From: Chrysaora quinquecirrha
Lineage: Eukaryota; Cnidaria; Scyphozoa; Semaeostomeae; Pelagiidae
DNA length: 64,000 nt
NCBI GenBank assembly: GCA_014526335.1
Contig: JACTAT010000134.1
Coordinates: forward strand, 57,244-121,243
Reading direction: 5' to 3'
The translations under genes were made by a program, and so were the position numbers. Below are positions 49,101 to 55,960 of this stretch, piece after piece. The notes below the pieces were generated by a model. It saw only the letters and a list, made by a program, of their open reading frames with translations, made no database searches and had not been told where the DNA came from. Within the stretch, counting starts at the first letter, position 1, and each line of letters opens with the position of its first letter.

Positions 49101-52100
49101 GCCTTAGACTATGTCCCAGTTTGCTTTAGACTATGTCCTAGTTTGCTTTAGACTATGTCCCAGTTTGCCTTAGACTATGTCCCAGTTTGCTTTAGACTAT
49201 GTCCCAGTTTGCTTTAGACTATGTCCCAGTTTGCTTTAGACTATGTCCCAGTTTGCTTTAGACTATGTCCCAGTTTGCTTTAGACTATGTCCCAGTTTGC
49301 TTTAGACTATGTCCCAGTTCGCTTTAGACTATGTCCTAGTTTGCTTTAGACTATGTCCCAGTTTGCCTTAGACTATGTCCCAGTTTGCTTTAGACTATGT
49401 CCCAGTTTGCTTTAGACTATGTCCCAGTTTGCTTTAGACTATGTCCCAGTTTGCCTTAGACTATGTCCCAGTTTGCTTTAGACTATGTCCAAGTTCTCTT
49501 TAGACAATGTCCAAGTTCGCTTTAGACTATGTCCAAGTTTGCTTTAGACTATGTCCAAGTTCGCCTTAGACTATGTCCAAGTTTGCTTTAGACTATGTCC
49601 AAGTTCGCTTTAGACTATGTCCAAGTTCGCCTTAGACAATGTCCAAGTTCGCCTTAGACTATGTCCAAGCTTGCTTTAGACTATGTCCAAGTTCGTTTTA
49701 GACTATGTCCAAGTTTGCTTTAGACTATGTCCAAGTTTGCTTTAGACTATGTCCAAGTTCGTTTTAGACTATGTCCAAGTTCGCTTTAGACTATGTCCAA
49801 GTTCGTTTTAGACTATGTCCAAGTTCGCTTTAGACTATGTCCAAGTTTGCTTTAGACAATGTCCAAGTTCGCTTTAGACTATGTCCAAGTTTGCTTTAGA
49901 CAATGTCCAAGTTCGCTTTAGACTATGTCCAAGTTTGCTTTAGACTATGTCCAAGTTCGCCTTAGACTATGTCTAAGTTTGCTTTAGACTATGTCCAAGT
50001 TCGCTTTAGACTATGTCCAAGTTCGCCTTAGACTATGTCCAAGCTTGCTTTAGACTATGTCCAAGTTCGTTTTAGACTATGTCCAAGTTTGCTTTAGACT
50101 ATGTCCAAGTTTGCTTTAGACTATGTCCAAGTTCGCTTTAGACTATGTCCAAGTTCGCTTTAGACTATGTCCACGTTTGCTTTAGACTATGTCCAAGTTT
50201 GCTTTAGACTATGTCCAAGTTCGCTTTAGACTATGTCCACGTTTGCTTTAGACTATGTCCAAGTTTGCTTTAGACTATGTCCAAGTTCGCTTTAGACTAT
50301 GTCCACGTTTGCTTTAGACTATGTCCCAGTTTGCTTTAGACTATGTCCAAGTTTGCTTTAGACTATGTCCAAGTTTGCTTTAGACTATGTCCAAGTTTGC
50401 TTTAGACTATGTCCAAGTTCGCTTTAGACTATGTCCAAGTTCGCTTTAGACTATGTCCAAGTTCGCTTTAGACTATGTCCACGTTTGCTTTAGACTATGT
50501 CCCAGTTTGCTTTAGACTATGTCCAAGTTTGCTTTAGACTATGTCCCAGTTTGCTTTAGACTATGTCCCAGCTTGGGTTAGACCTTTTTCCAGTTTGCTT
50601 TAGACTACACAGCTGCTCAATCGCATATACTTTTAACTGCCACACATAAGCATACACGGGGATTAGCATAACCGTAGATAAGCCCAACCATTTCTTATAG
50701 CAACCGAAGATCAGTTCACCTATTTTCTTACTTACTTTTCAAAAGTCTTAAATGTGACTCATTTTGAAAGAAGGAGAAACGTTTGCATTTTTTTCAATAA
50801 CTTCTTTTCTTTGCCTTTCTTGAACGTTTTCCCTATGCAGAGATTAGCCGAGCCCACATAAACCCACCCATTTTATATCTTATCAGCCGACAAACTTTAG
50901 GCTTATGAGCGGCAGTTTTAAGAAATATCCAAGTCCAAACTGCGTCTGAAAACACCATTTTCCAGCACACAGAGCTCTCAAAACTACATTCCAATTTTAA
51001 CTTTGTAGAGAACCTTACTTAATGATTTCAAGGACAGACGTTAAGCAGCACAAAATTTGAAAATTGCAAGAAACAACGGAAAAATTTTTGGATTTACTTA
51101 AAGGCTTTTTTGTCTGACACTTTTTAGACTTTTAACATCAGAAACAGACCGAAACACTTGAAAATGGCGGAATTTATACTCGGATCCGCATCGGTATAAT
51201 TTCCGCCTTTTCAAGTTTTTCGGTCCGTTTTTGACGTTTATACTGCGAGGACAGTCGGACGAAAACGCTTTAAATAATGTCCAAAAATATTTCCGCTTTT
51301 TCTTGCAATTTTGAGATTTCAAGGGCATTTCAAATCCTAAAGCAATTAGAATTTAGCAAGCAACATAGAGATTAGCCAAAAGTATTCATTGGTTTTTGTT
51401 ATTGATTAAAATGTTCATACCCCTGCCATATTTATTTTCAAATGGACCACCTGTTAAATGATTAAAAGATGTTAGTTCTTTTGTTAAAATTAATGTTACA
51501 GAAATGTTAAAGTATTACTTTGGTTGGGGCCAACAATGAAAAGCATTGTTTTTAAGCGTGGCTGTTATAGCATGCTGAATCAATGATTAAGTTAGATACA
51601 GTATAAAGATCTAAATCAATACACAAATTGACGGACGGATTTCAGATTTCTTGATTGACTGACTAATAGAATTGTTTTTGTAAAAAGCTGTTCTTTTTTA
51701 AATTGGGTGATAATTGCTACTAAAAGGGACGCACATGTAAAAATGTCACATAGTCACAATTCTTGATACTTCACTTGTTTTCTAGAGCGGAGAACAGGAC
51801 AGCGCCACTTGAGAAAGTAAATTCTAATTTGTTTCTAGCTTCACATGTTCTTAGCATGTTCGTATCTGATCTTTTCAGCCTCTGAAGCCTTATGTTCTTA
51901 TATAGTTTGTTCTTATAAAAAACGTGTACTACAGGCATCGTAGTTGATTCACACCACGTCGCCACACCGCTCCTTTACAAATGATCTTCGATGGATCTAC
52001 TTGAGAAAAATTGGTCAAAGAGGTTTGGGTACATTGGTCAACAGATAAATACGTCGACAGATCGATAACTAAAGGGTACTTGACTAAGTTTTAGATTAGG

Positions 52101-52658
52101 ACGTGCCGCCGGAGAAACCAAATGCCTACCCATATTTATGCCAAATTCCTGAAAATATATACTACCCAAAGTTATACGAAAATATTAACTCGTATACTAC
52201 ATTATATGATTAAATTTAGTATAATATTTCAACTATTATCAAACTTCACCAAGAAAGGCGAAAACAAACGAAAATAAGATCGTTTTTAATAAAGTTGACA
52301 CCGATTTTTGAGAAATTAATACCTTTATTTAAATCAATTTTCAGAAAATTAAGACCCATATTCATACCAAAATCATGAAAAACGGTACCCTTTTGGGTGG
52401 CACGTCCCCAGTACCCAAATATATTAAGTACCCCTCCCAGGGGATCAGAAGGAAAAGAGTGAGCAGTGGGGCTATGCTTGGACTTAGAAGGTGCATAAAT
52501 AGCACAAGGTTCTGTATTTTCAGACATTTCCCAATATATCTTATTTCAATATTTTGAAATATACATTACTTACTTGCTGAAGCTTGAATTGTAATCTGGA
52601 TTTGATATGGCATGAAGATAAATACAATCAATGCTAGAATATTGCTGTTCTTTGCCAT
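37011..52658 (-). CDS. Five-exon gene for a predicted secreted, cysteine-free 300 aa protein (gene span)
   Basis: Coding exons on the minus strand are 52658-52574, 47458-47375, 39220-38726, 37462-37397 and 37183-37011. Every junction is phase 1 and the reading frame stays open through all five, giving 28+1+27+1+164+1+21+1+56 = 300 residues. Residues 1-28 form a signal peptide (MAKNSNILALIVFIFMPY...). It is followed by a possible furin site RRKQR, a motif HPLWPGWGFGTPVGDPK, a Ser/Thr/Pro linker with about eight TTP repeats, and a basic C-terminal segment with RKKRRRR and a likely helix. I find no cysteine anywhere and no transmembrane segment after the signal. Introns 1, 3 and 4 are GT-AG; intron 2 has a GC donor. 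I recognise no family. It could be an extracellular matrix or processed precursor protein, but that is inference. Confidence 0.72.
37397..37462 (-). CDS. Secreted-protein gene, exon 4
   Basis: 66 nt, phase 1-1, encoding SMNEKARYRNPILDVQTGDA and M between the acceptor ACTTTGAAG and the strong donor T|GTGAGT. The acceptor tract is weak in pyrimidines, but frame and phase fit both neighbours exactly. Confidence 0.62.
37463..38725 (-). other. Intron 3 of the secreted-protein gene
   Basis: AT-rich intron. 37842-38060 begins with a G-run (CCCCGGGGGGGGGGGG) and looks like a transposon fragment. 38140-38540 contains several GTTCCTTA motifs of the dispersed repeat also seen at 34280, 41280, 48000 and 51910. 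No exon was recognised here. Confidence 0.5.
38726..39220 (-). CDS. Secreted-protein gene, exon 3 (TTP-repeat linker)
   Basis: Acceptor TTTTTATCTATTTAG, donor CAAG|GTAAAA, 495 nt, phase 1-1. It encodes HPLWPGWGFGTPVGDPK, a Pro/Lys/Asn-rich stretch with an NGS sequon, then a run of about eight Thr-Thr-Pro repeats (mucin-like, probably O-glycosylated) and FGFNDKYQ. An upstream in-frame Met at 39272 lies in the intron and is not the start. The opposite strand shows long open frames only because of the repeat. Confidence 0.8.
39779..40180. mobile_element. hAT-like MITE with 8 bp target duplication
   Basis: The ends are CCCAGGGGGG (from 39787) and CCCCCCTGGG (to 40172), and the inverted similarity continues to the AATACGGGGG-GTCCATGCC block. 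GTCACTGT flanks both sides exactly (39779-39786 and 40173-40180). An 8 bp duplication with C/G-rich short TIRs fits the hAT superfamily. The 386 bp interior has no ORF of note and carries repeats of TATTTGGGGTC. It lies in intron 2 of the secreted-protein gene. Confidence 0.8.
40181..41585. other. Intron/intergenic sequence, dispersed-repeat fragments only
   Basis: A G/C homopolymer tract (CCCCCCCCCCCC, about 40208) and a GTTCCTTA-type dispersed repeat (about 40900-41300, ending TTCCTTATAAAAAACGTGTA) are present. No exon or promoter was recognised. Confidence 0.45.
41590..41768 (+). repeat. GGGACCATT minisatellite
   Basis: Irregular tandem copies of GGGACCATT/GTGGGACCATTAA and variants (GGGACCTGGGACC) over about 180 bp, purine-rich on the plus strand. 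It lies 550 bp upstream of the LRR receptor ORF. Confidence 0.8.
41930..42150. mobile_element. Fragment of the CATCTTCCAGAAAA MITE family with a TCATCTCTATG microsatellite
   Basis: GTGAAATTGAAGCAAACTT, AAGGATTCCCTTACTCAAAG and CATCTTCCAGAAAAC match blocks in the elements at 35295-36282 and 46964-47245. It is followed by short TCATCTCTATGTC repeats. Lying within 400 bp upstream of the receptor ORF, it may overlap its 5' UTR or promoter. Confidence 0.55.
42323..45757 (+). CDS. Intronless LRR / cysteine-rich / multi-pass membrane receptor-like protein, 1144 aa
   Basis: Single open frame with A at -3 of the ATG. Residues 1-25 form a signal peptide, followed by an LRRNT-like cysteine cap and about 12 leucine-rich repeats (roughly 35-410, e.g. 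LYLQRNSIRALPSSVF). A cysteine-rich region follows (about 452-667) with GCC2/GCC3 ephrin-receptor-like repeats (CPAGSFYQDELASTYC, CPAGQYVP, CLTCPDGT) and an EGF-like CSVCEPGYS. Then come about nine hydrophobic segments near 668-695, 714-743, 779-806, 827-850, 889-912, 990-1030 (two), 1038-1058 and 1073-1100. A charged loop (about 915-980) and a short cytoplasmic tail are also visible. The layout predicts an N-terminal ectodomain that senses ligand and a polytopic domain. It is not a classic 7TM LGR, because the membrane part lacks DRY/NPxxY motifs. The gene lies on the opposite strand inside intron 2 of the secreted-protein gene. The ligand and signalling route are unknown. Confidence 0.9.
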   Translation: MTESSISCLRKCLVLVLLLKLACCTQLPAHCKWKTNTRLICNNAGLTKLPDGIPVSTEYLDFSNNPSLNFEDDYFLRFKNLQVLFLVNCSRSRPVLFPSSLKELYLNKNSLKTTSVITMFKHQSSNLTHINLSDNKLLLNHFIQLLPKASLERLKLEGNTMPAVQQDDFRGFIKLRELNLGSCWIEKICQHAFDSLRFLWKIRLSGNCLKTLPRGLFRFLKRLNFLYLETNKFDRPPDVRGPLRLQKLALSRNQIETISRNDFFGQTITSLVFDYNNIHSFDFRYTKYLDINLSFNNITKLNDFAFRGRKGLMQISLQNNILDSISPLAFKGISQIGTLYLQRNSIRALPSSVFQDLIITNLFLFGNQIESMSGVLTNMKSPPKLLLLFTNPQLQEFKRKDYQTMVNQSSVYISCDTLNQFSGYGELSADIRCFPSMTFSITTADADLEKSGFNCISYHGNAPYKCTPCALGHYILPGQGGCKSCPAGSFYQDELASTYCKHCPAGQYVPPNKSPGKSPLECLTCPDGTKKNKTAGYRACSCLDGFARRDRFGQCNKCSHEGISCEIHDYPVLQKGYWWVWHSETSSSMSCRNSFVAFMKNLDTEDDTYDRNTVDFRCSLPQPHRCPIKGSCLGGVNATCATGYTGILCSVCEPGYSRQFQKCVKCPKTFVAVLQFLGYLVLFLVICAVVSWRCEDDTDTVRSEDDNHRRTYADIILSNLKILLGFYQVLVACLNAFSFVNWPNSLKQTIGFFKFIQFEVIRIPSLRCIKPEWHLNAVDEFWIAIVGTAILPILIFIYFVIKKIYLHCKVNSPSEFARQTLLCKKNCLRVLVLFLFVTYPSTSQRIINVLPLSCNNICANVKNGQCLHPLSYMRADYSVKCLSFSAHNHLTLLFAYIAILIPLGLPMILFFLLWKFAPREQQEEHHDLTINQNEERIEIDNEGHESCAENDVSFTDNSNQTNESSLQFALKFLYENYKTENRYWESLEMFRKLIMTAGITLFIGFGYYKIVMGMTIAIAGFFAILHAYRHPIRNDFENGVQLASLSIVSLNVCFGLILQSSWYKEYEQKNGDNLAVGVLFVLLNLVVLMLILYRLIPIFYKALKALCKRFIGCFRFRCRSSTDELNNLSTPLVRAQDEISQSFR
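45925..45930 (+). promoter_or_regulatory. Polyadenylation signal of the LRR receptor gene
   Basis: AATAAA 168 nt after the TGA at 45755-45757, the first standard signal downstream. It is followed by T-rich sequence. Confidence 0.6.
45931..46963. other. Intronic spacer, no gene seen
   Basis: AT-rich DNA. A short direct repeat, ACTGTACTG-AGATAACCATCCACG, occurs twice (about 46849 and 46892). No exon was recognised on either strand. Confidence 0.45.
46964..47245. mobile_element. MITE with TIRs TAGAC...CAAAGAGATCTGGGTCGG
   Basis: The left end TAGACCTTCTCAAAGAGATC and the right end (reverse complement TAGACATTTTCAAAGAGATC) continue as TGGGTCGG-CG-GACA. The body is about 282 bp, has no ORF, and is related to the element at 35295-36282. 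It ends 130 bp before exon 2 of the secreted-protein gene. Confidence 0.75.
47375..47458 (-). CDS. Secreted-protein gene, exon 2
   Basis: Acceptor TTTTCTCCAG, then 84 nt in phase 1-1 encoding IRRKQRHIVAALASQDVANM and HPKAVVA. The donor is CAG|GCAAGT, a strong GC-type 5' splice site. The other two frames contain stops. Confidence 0.72.
47459..48660 (-). other. Intron 1 (downstream part) of the secreted-protein gene
   Basis: No exon recognised. A copy of the dispersed TACTTATAAAAAAAACTGCGTG motif family lies near 47990-48030. A short minus-strand open frame (48048-48323) has no splice or domain support. Confidence 0.45.
48662..50610 (+). repeat. 22 bp minisatellite, about 88 copies
   Basis: The unit is ACTATGTCCCAGTTTGCTTT plus AG, tandem over about 1.95 kb. 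Up to about 49480 the variant CCCAGTTTG predominates. From about 49490 to 50470 it is CCAAGTTCG/CCAAGTTTG, and the last units revert to CCCAG. All three frames contain stops (CTTTAG), so it is not coding. It lies in intron 1 of the secreted-protein gene. Confidence 0.97.
50611..52573 (-). other. Intron 1 (upstream part) of the secreted-protein gene
   Basis: No exon recognised. An imperfect inverted repeat around 51120-51300 (AAAATGGCGGAATTTATACTCGG versus CCGCCTTTTCAAG and AATATTTCCGCTTTTTCTTGCAA) suggests a MITE remnant. A dispersed GTTCTTATAAAAAACGTGTA repeat ends at about 51928. Confidence 0.4.
52574..52658 (-). CDS. Secreted-protein gene, exon 1 (signal peptide)
   Basis: ATG at 52658 opens 28 codons with a hydrophobic core (ILALIVFIFM) and ends ...QASA plus one nucleotide. 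The donor GTAAGT (52573-52568) is a perfect match to consensus. The A at +1 of the next codon joins TT of exon 2 to make Ile. Confidence 0.75.
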
Positions 52659-52845
52659 TTTAAATTAAGATACCTGAAAATGCATACATGTTTGTTACTA
52701 TTACTCGTAATGGCATTTTTGATATCTCCAAGAATCTTTTTTAAACACATTGGAGAGATATGCAGAAAGGCAAACAGGGTTTTAGCATCCATTAAGAGAA
52801 CTTTGACGTACAAAGATCGCACTTTATTTTTAAACCTATAAGGGT

Positions 52846-53285
52846 CTTGTCAGCAGATCACTGCCTCAATCATCCGCATCAGTCTGGAATCCGTACATGA
52901 CCAAGCATGTCAAACAACTTGAGGCAGTGCAAAGACGCACAACAAGAATGTTGTTTAAGCGACCTATCATACAAAGAAAGACTTAAAGACCTGTAACTCC
53001 CAACACTGATGTATCGGCGGAGACGTGGTGATATGATAACCACCTACAAGATATTCTATGGTTTTATTGATACAAATGTATCAATAGAACAGAAATAACA
53101 CCAGGGGACATAATTTCAAAGTTTTACTAGAAAAATGTCGCCTCAATATACATAAACAGTCTTACTCACAAAGAGTCGTCAATGATTGGAACAGACTACC
53201 TTCTAATGTTGTCAATGCCAAGGATGTTTTCACGTTTGAAAAATTATATGACTGTTTGAACAAGGACACGCAGCATGTGTTTCAA
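52846..53285 (+). mobile_element. Decayed CR1/L2-type LINE fragment (C-terminal end of ORF2)
   Basis: Translated in several frames, this gives the typical end of a CR1/L2-clade reverse transcriptase protein: SVWNPYMTKHVKQLEAVQRR, then LSYKERLKDL, LPTLMYRRRRGDMITTYKI, CRLNIHKQSYSQR and VNDWNRLPSNVV. At least three frame changes and stops show it is dead. The orientation is plus. It sits just upstream of exon 1 of the secreted-protein gene. Confidence 0.85.
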
Positions 53286-54312
53286 CTGTTAATCTGTTAT
53301 AGGGTATTATAGGCTTCTGCTTTCAAGCCCCTTTTTCACTTTATATTTTTGTATTATATCAAGTAATAAAGAGGGTAGCATTGTCATTTTCTAGGTTATT
53401 TTGTTTTGCAATTTCGTTCCCCAACTCGCATCGAATTTCCGTTGGGCGAAAACGTGCAGTGATGGCATTTTCGGCTTCCGCACTTGTCGAAAGGGCAAAG
53501 TTTTGCATTTACTCAAAACAGCAACAGCATCAAATAAAAATAACGAACTTATTTTCTTTGTCAACTCGTGTTTGAAAATTGTGAAGCTAATCGGATGCTG
53601 AGTATTTTAAAAACTGGGAACTTACCTGTTAGGCCAAACGAGGTCAAATGATCAAAATAACACTAACAAGATACTCAAAACCTTTCTTGAGCGATCCTTC
53701 TGAGTAGTTGAAGATGTCTTGAAAACTAGGCACACAAATCAGTAAATTGACTGATTAGTCTACTGCTCTTTCGCTTTGTAAAACAAATCATTATTCTCTA
53801 CTACAGCGGCTTCAAAATAATTCGAGATTACCTGTCGTTGTTACTACAAGACGCAGCTACGAACGCGCAACGATAATCGAATTAATTAAGGGTTCATCGA
53901 CTTTGTTGTTGCTCACTGATTTCCGTTTGCTCGTTTGATTTTGCTTGCTTTCGGGAAGGGTCCCTTGTGTTTTTTATGCACGTCGCCGATTTCGGAGAAG
54001 CATATTCTTTTTGTTCAAAATAACGATCCTTCAGGTTTTGTGACGAGTATATGTCTGATGTTACGTAGGGATTCAGTTGCCTAAAGATATTATCTGTGCA
54101 TGCAAAAATCAGTTAAGTCGATGGGTTTGCCACAGTAAGCATGTACACTAAGCTCTTCCCCCGAAACTAGCTGGAGCTTGCGGAGCGTTAAGAATTCCAA
54201 ACTCAGCAAAAAACTCTTCTCGGGGGAGAATGCCAATTCTAAGCCATGTGCTGATACGAATTTTTCAACTGCGGAAGGAGCGTAATCCAGGAAGTATTAA
54301 ATATGATTTTTA
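53286..54312. other. Intergenic, no supported gene
   Basis: The region separates the secreted-protein gene from the LRRC74-like gene. No exons, TATA box or other clear regulatory motif could be assigned. Confidence 0.4.
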
Positions 54313-54525
54313 GACACCGTATTAGACATAATGGTCACCACTTATCATGACAAGCCTTTGATATTTAGTTGGGCAACGTTTCGGGAGAGATCCGTCTCCC
54401 ATCATCGGGTAATGAGACATGTGCATTGCCCGATGATGGGAGACGGATCTCTCCCGAAACGTTGCCCAATCAAATATCAAAGGCTTGTCATGATAAGTGG
54501 TGACTATCATGTCTAATACGGTGTC
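54313..54525. repeat. Near-perfect 213 bp palindrome
   Basis: Arms are 54313-54414 and 54424-54525 (102 nt each, about 5 mismatches by eye) with a 9 nt spacer AGACATGTG. The ends are GACACCGTATTAG...CTAATACGGTGTC. A 13 nt direct repeat, TATGATTTTTAGA, lies at 54302-54314 and again at 54559-54571. It is probably a foldback MITE; no coding content. Confidence 0.92.
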
Positions 54526-55878
54526 AGAAACAGCCTTGATAAGTCCGAAAATATTTACTATGATTTTTAGAGTCACTCAACATGCCGCCGAAACGTTACC
54601 TTAAAAGTAATGCAACGGTTTCTAAGATGTTTTACATTCCCGTGGCTTTTTCTGGCTTGGTGAATTCAGAAATGTAGCGGCTGAACCGAGCCAAGTGGAA
54701 AAACAAAAGAAAGATGCGAATTTTTGACTATTCGCGCTGATTCGACTTTTAAGTTGCAAGAAGATTATTTTTGCCTTCTGACTTTCACGCATAAGAAAGC
54801 ACGTTGAACGATAAGGCTATACAAAGCACCAGAGCCAGTCAGCTCAACTCAACTCAACTGCGTCAGCACAACTATGCGCAACCTCCACATTAATGAAAGA
54901 TAGCGTTCAGCATTACTGAACAGCTTCAACATTGTCGCAAAAATCTTCAACATAACTGAAGGTATCCCCTTTCAAACACCCTTCAATTACCTTGGGTGAA
55001 AAGCTACTATCAAAGTCAGTGATACAATGTAAGGGGAGAGGTTGTCACGCTCGATATCACCACTGCGAAAACTACGACTCATGGAGTCCATACCGATTTA
55101 GTGAAGATGCTCAAGAGTATCAGTTGTTAATATGACTGATATACGATTCTATCTACAAATAATTTGAATAAAATCTAAGTGAATGCTAAACCAGATTTAA
55201 TTGTATCCAGCTCCGGAATAATGAGTGCCTGGGTATACCGTTTTTCTGATTTTAACATTGCTAACGTTTGTCTTCGTTTTTTCTTCCTCGCCAGCTTGTG
55301 TCCACCCAAGATCTCGCTGTATTAAGAGTACAATGGTTAGATTATCAAACAATCTATATTTGCGGCCAATGAATATTTGGGAAAAGATCTGTAGTTACTG
55401 TAGATAGCGGCATAACCGACTTTTATACTGGACTGGCCTAATTTTCTTTTCTTCGCTGCACTGAAGAGTTTGCTTACGTTTTCGATTTGGTATTTCGAAT
55501 AGCCATGAAACCCATTGCTACCACTATCTTCAGTAATTACGTAACTTTTCCCCAACATTCATTGCGATTTACGAAATCTATCATCTTAAGAGAAATGGTG
55601 TATTATATCGGACACATGAATGCATTCCAAGTAAGGCGATTCCACGTGATCTACTGTTATTACCTGAAAATTTTTAGGACAATTTTGTAGCTATATCATA
55701 GAAACTAATATTCAGTGAATTTGGAAGCTTGTTCTTTCCAGTAAGCAATTAAAAATATACAAGACAAACAAGAGCTTTGAGGGTCGGGGGTTGATTTGGA
55801 AACAATCCTGAACAATAGGATTATGGTTTAAATTCCAGAAATGCAAAAGATATTCGAGTACAGTGACCCTTGATAGTT
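54526..55878. other. Intergenic, no supported gene
   Basis: This is the 3' flank of the LRRC74-like gene. Small open frames on both strands lack splice context. A CTCAACTCAACTCAACT run lies at about 54842. Confidence 0.4.
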
Positions 55879-55884
55879 TTTAAT
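55879..55884 (-). promoter_or_regulatory. Candidate polyadenylation signal ATTAAA
   Basis: Minus-strand ATTAAA, a common variant, about 55 nt after the TGA of the LRRC74-like gene. Confidence 0.4.
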
Positions 55885-55938
55885 TGATATTCCAAAAAAT
55901 GCCATCAGTAGGCTTTGACAAAGACGTATTGCACGCAA

Positions 55939-55960
55939 TCATCGGAATCCTTTATAATCG
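55939..55960 (-). CDS. LRRC74: LRRC74-like gene, exon h (C terminus)
   Basis: Acceptor CAATTTTTCAG followed by C GAT TAT AAA GGA TTC CGA TGA. With the AG of exon g it supplies Ser-Asp-Tyr, putting Asp at loop position 12 and an aromatic at 13, then KGFR and stop. That fit is the main reason to accept so short an exon. Confidence 0.65.

Noticed and set aside
48662..50610. CRISPR-like array
   Set aside because: The units are contiguous 22 bp tandem copies with no unique spacers, in a eukaryotic intron.
55337..55558. Minus-strand 73-codon frame as a further LRRC74-like exon
   Set aside because: The phase and EF-hand loop are completed perfectly by the short exon at 55939-55960, which ends in a stop.
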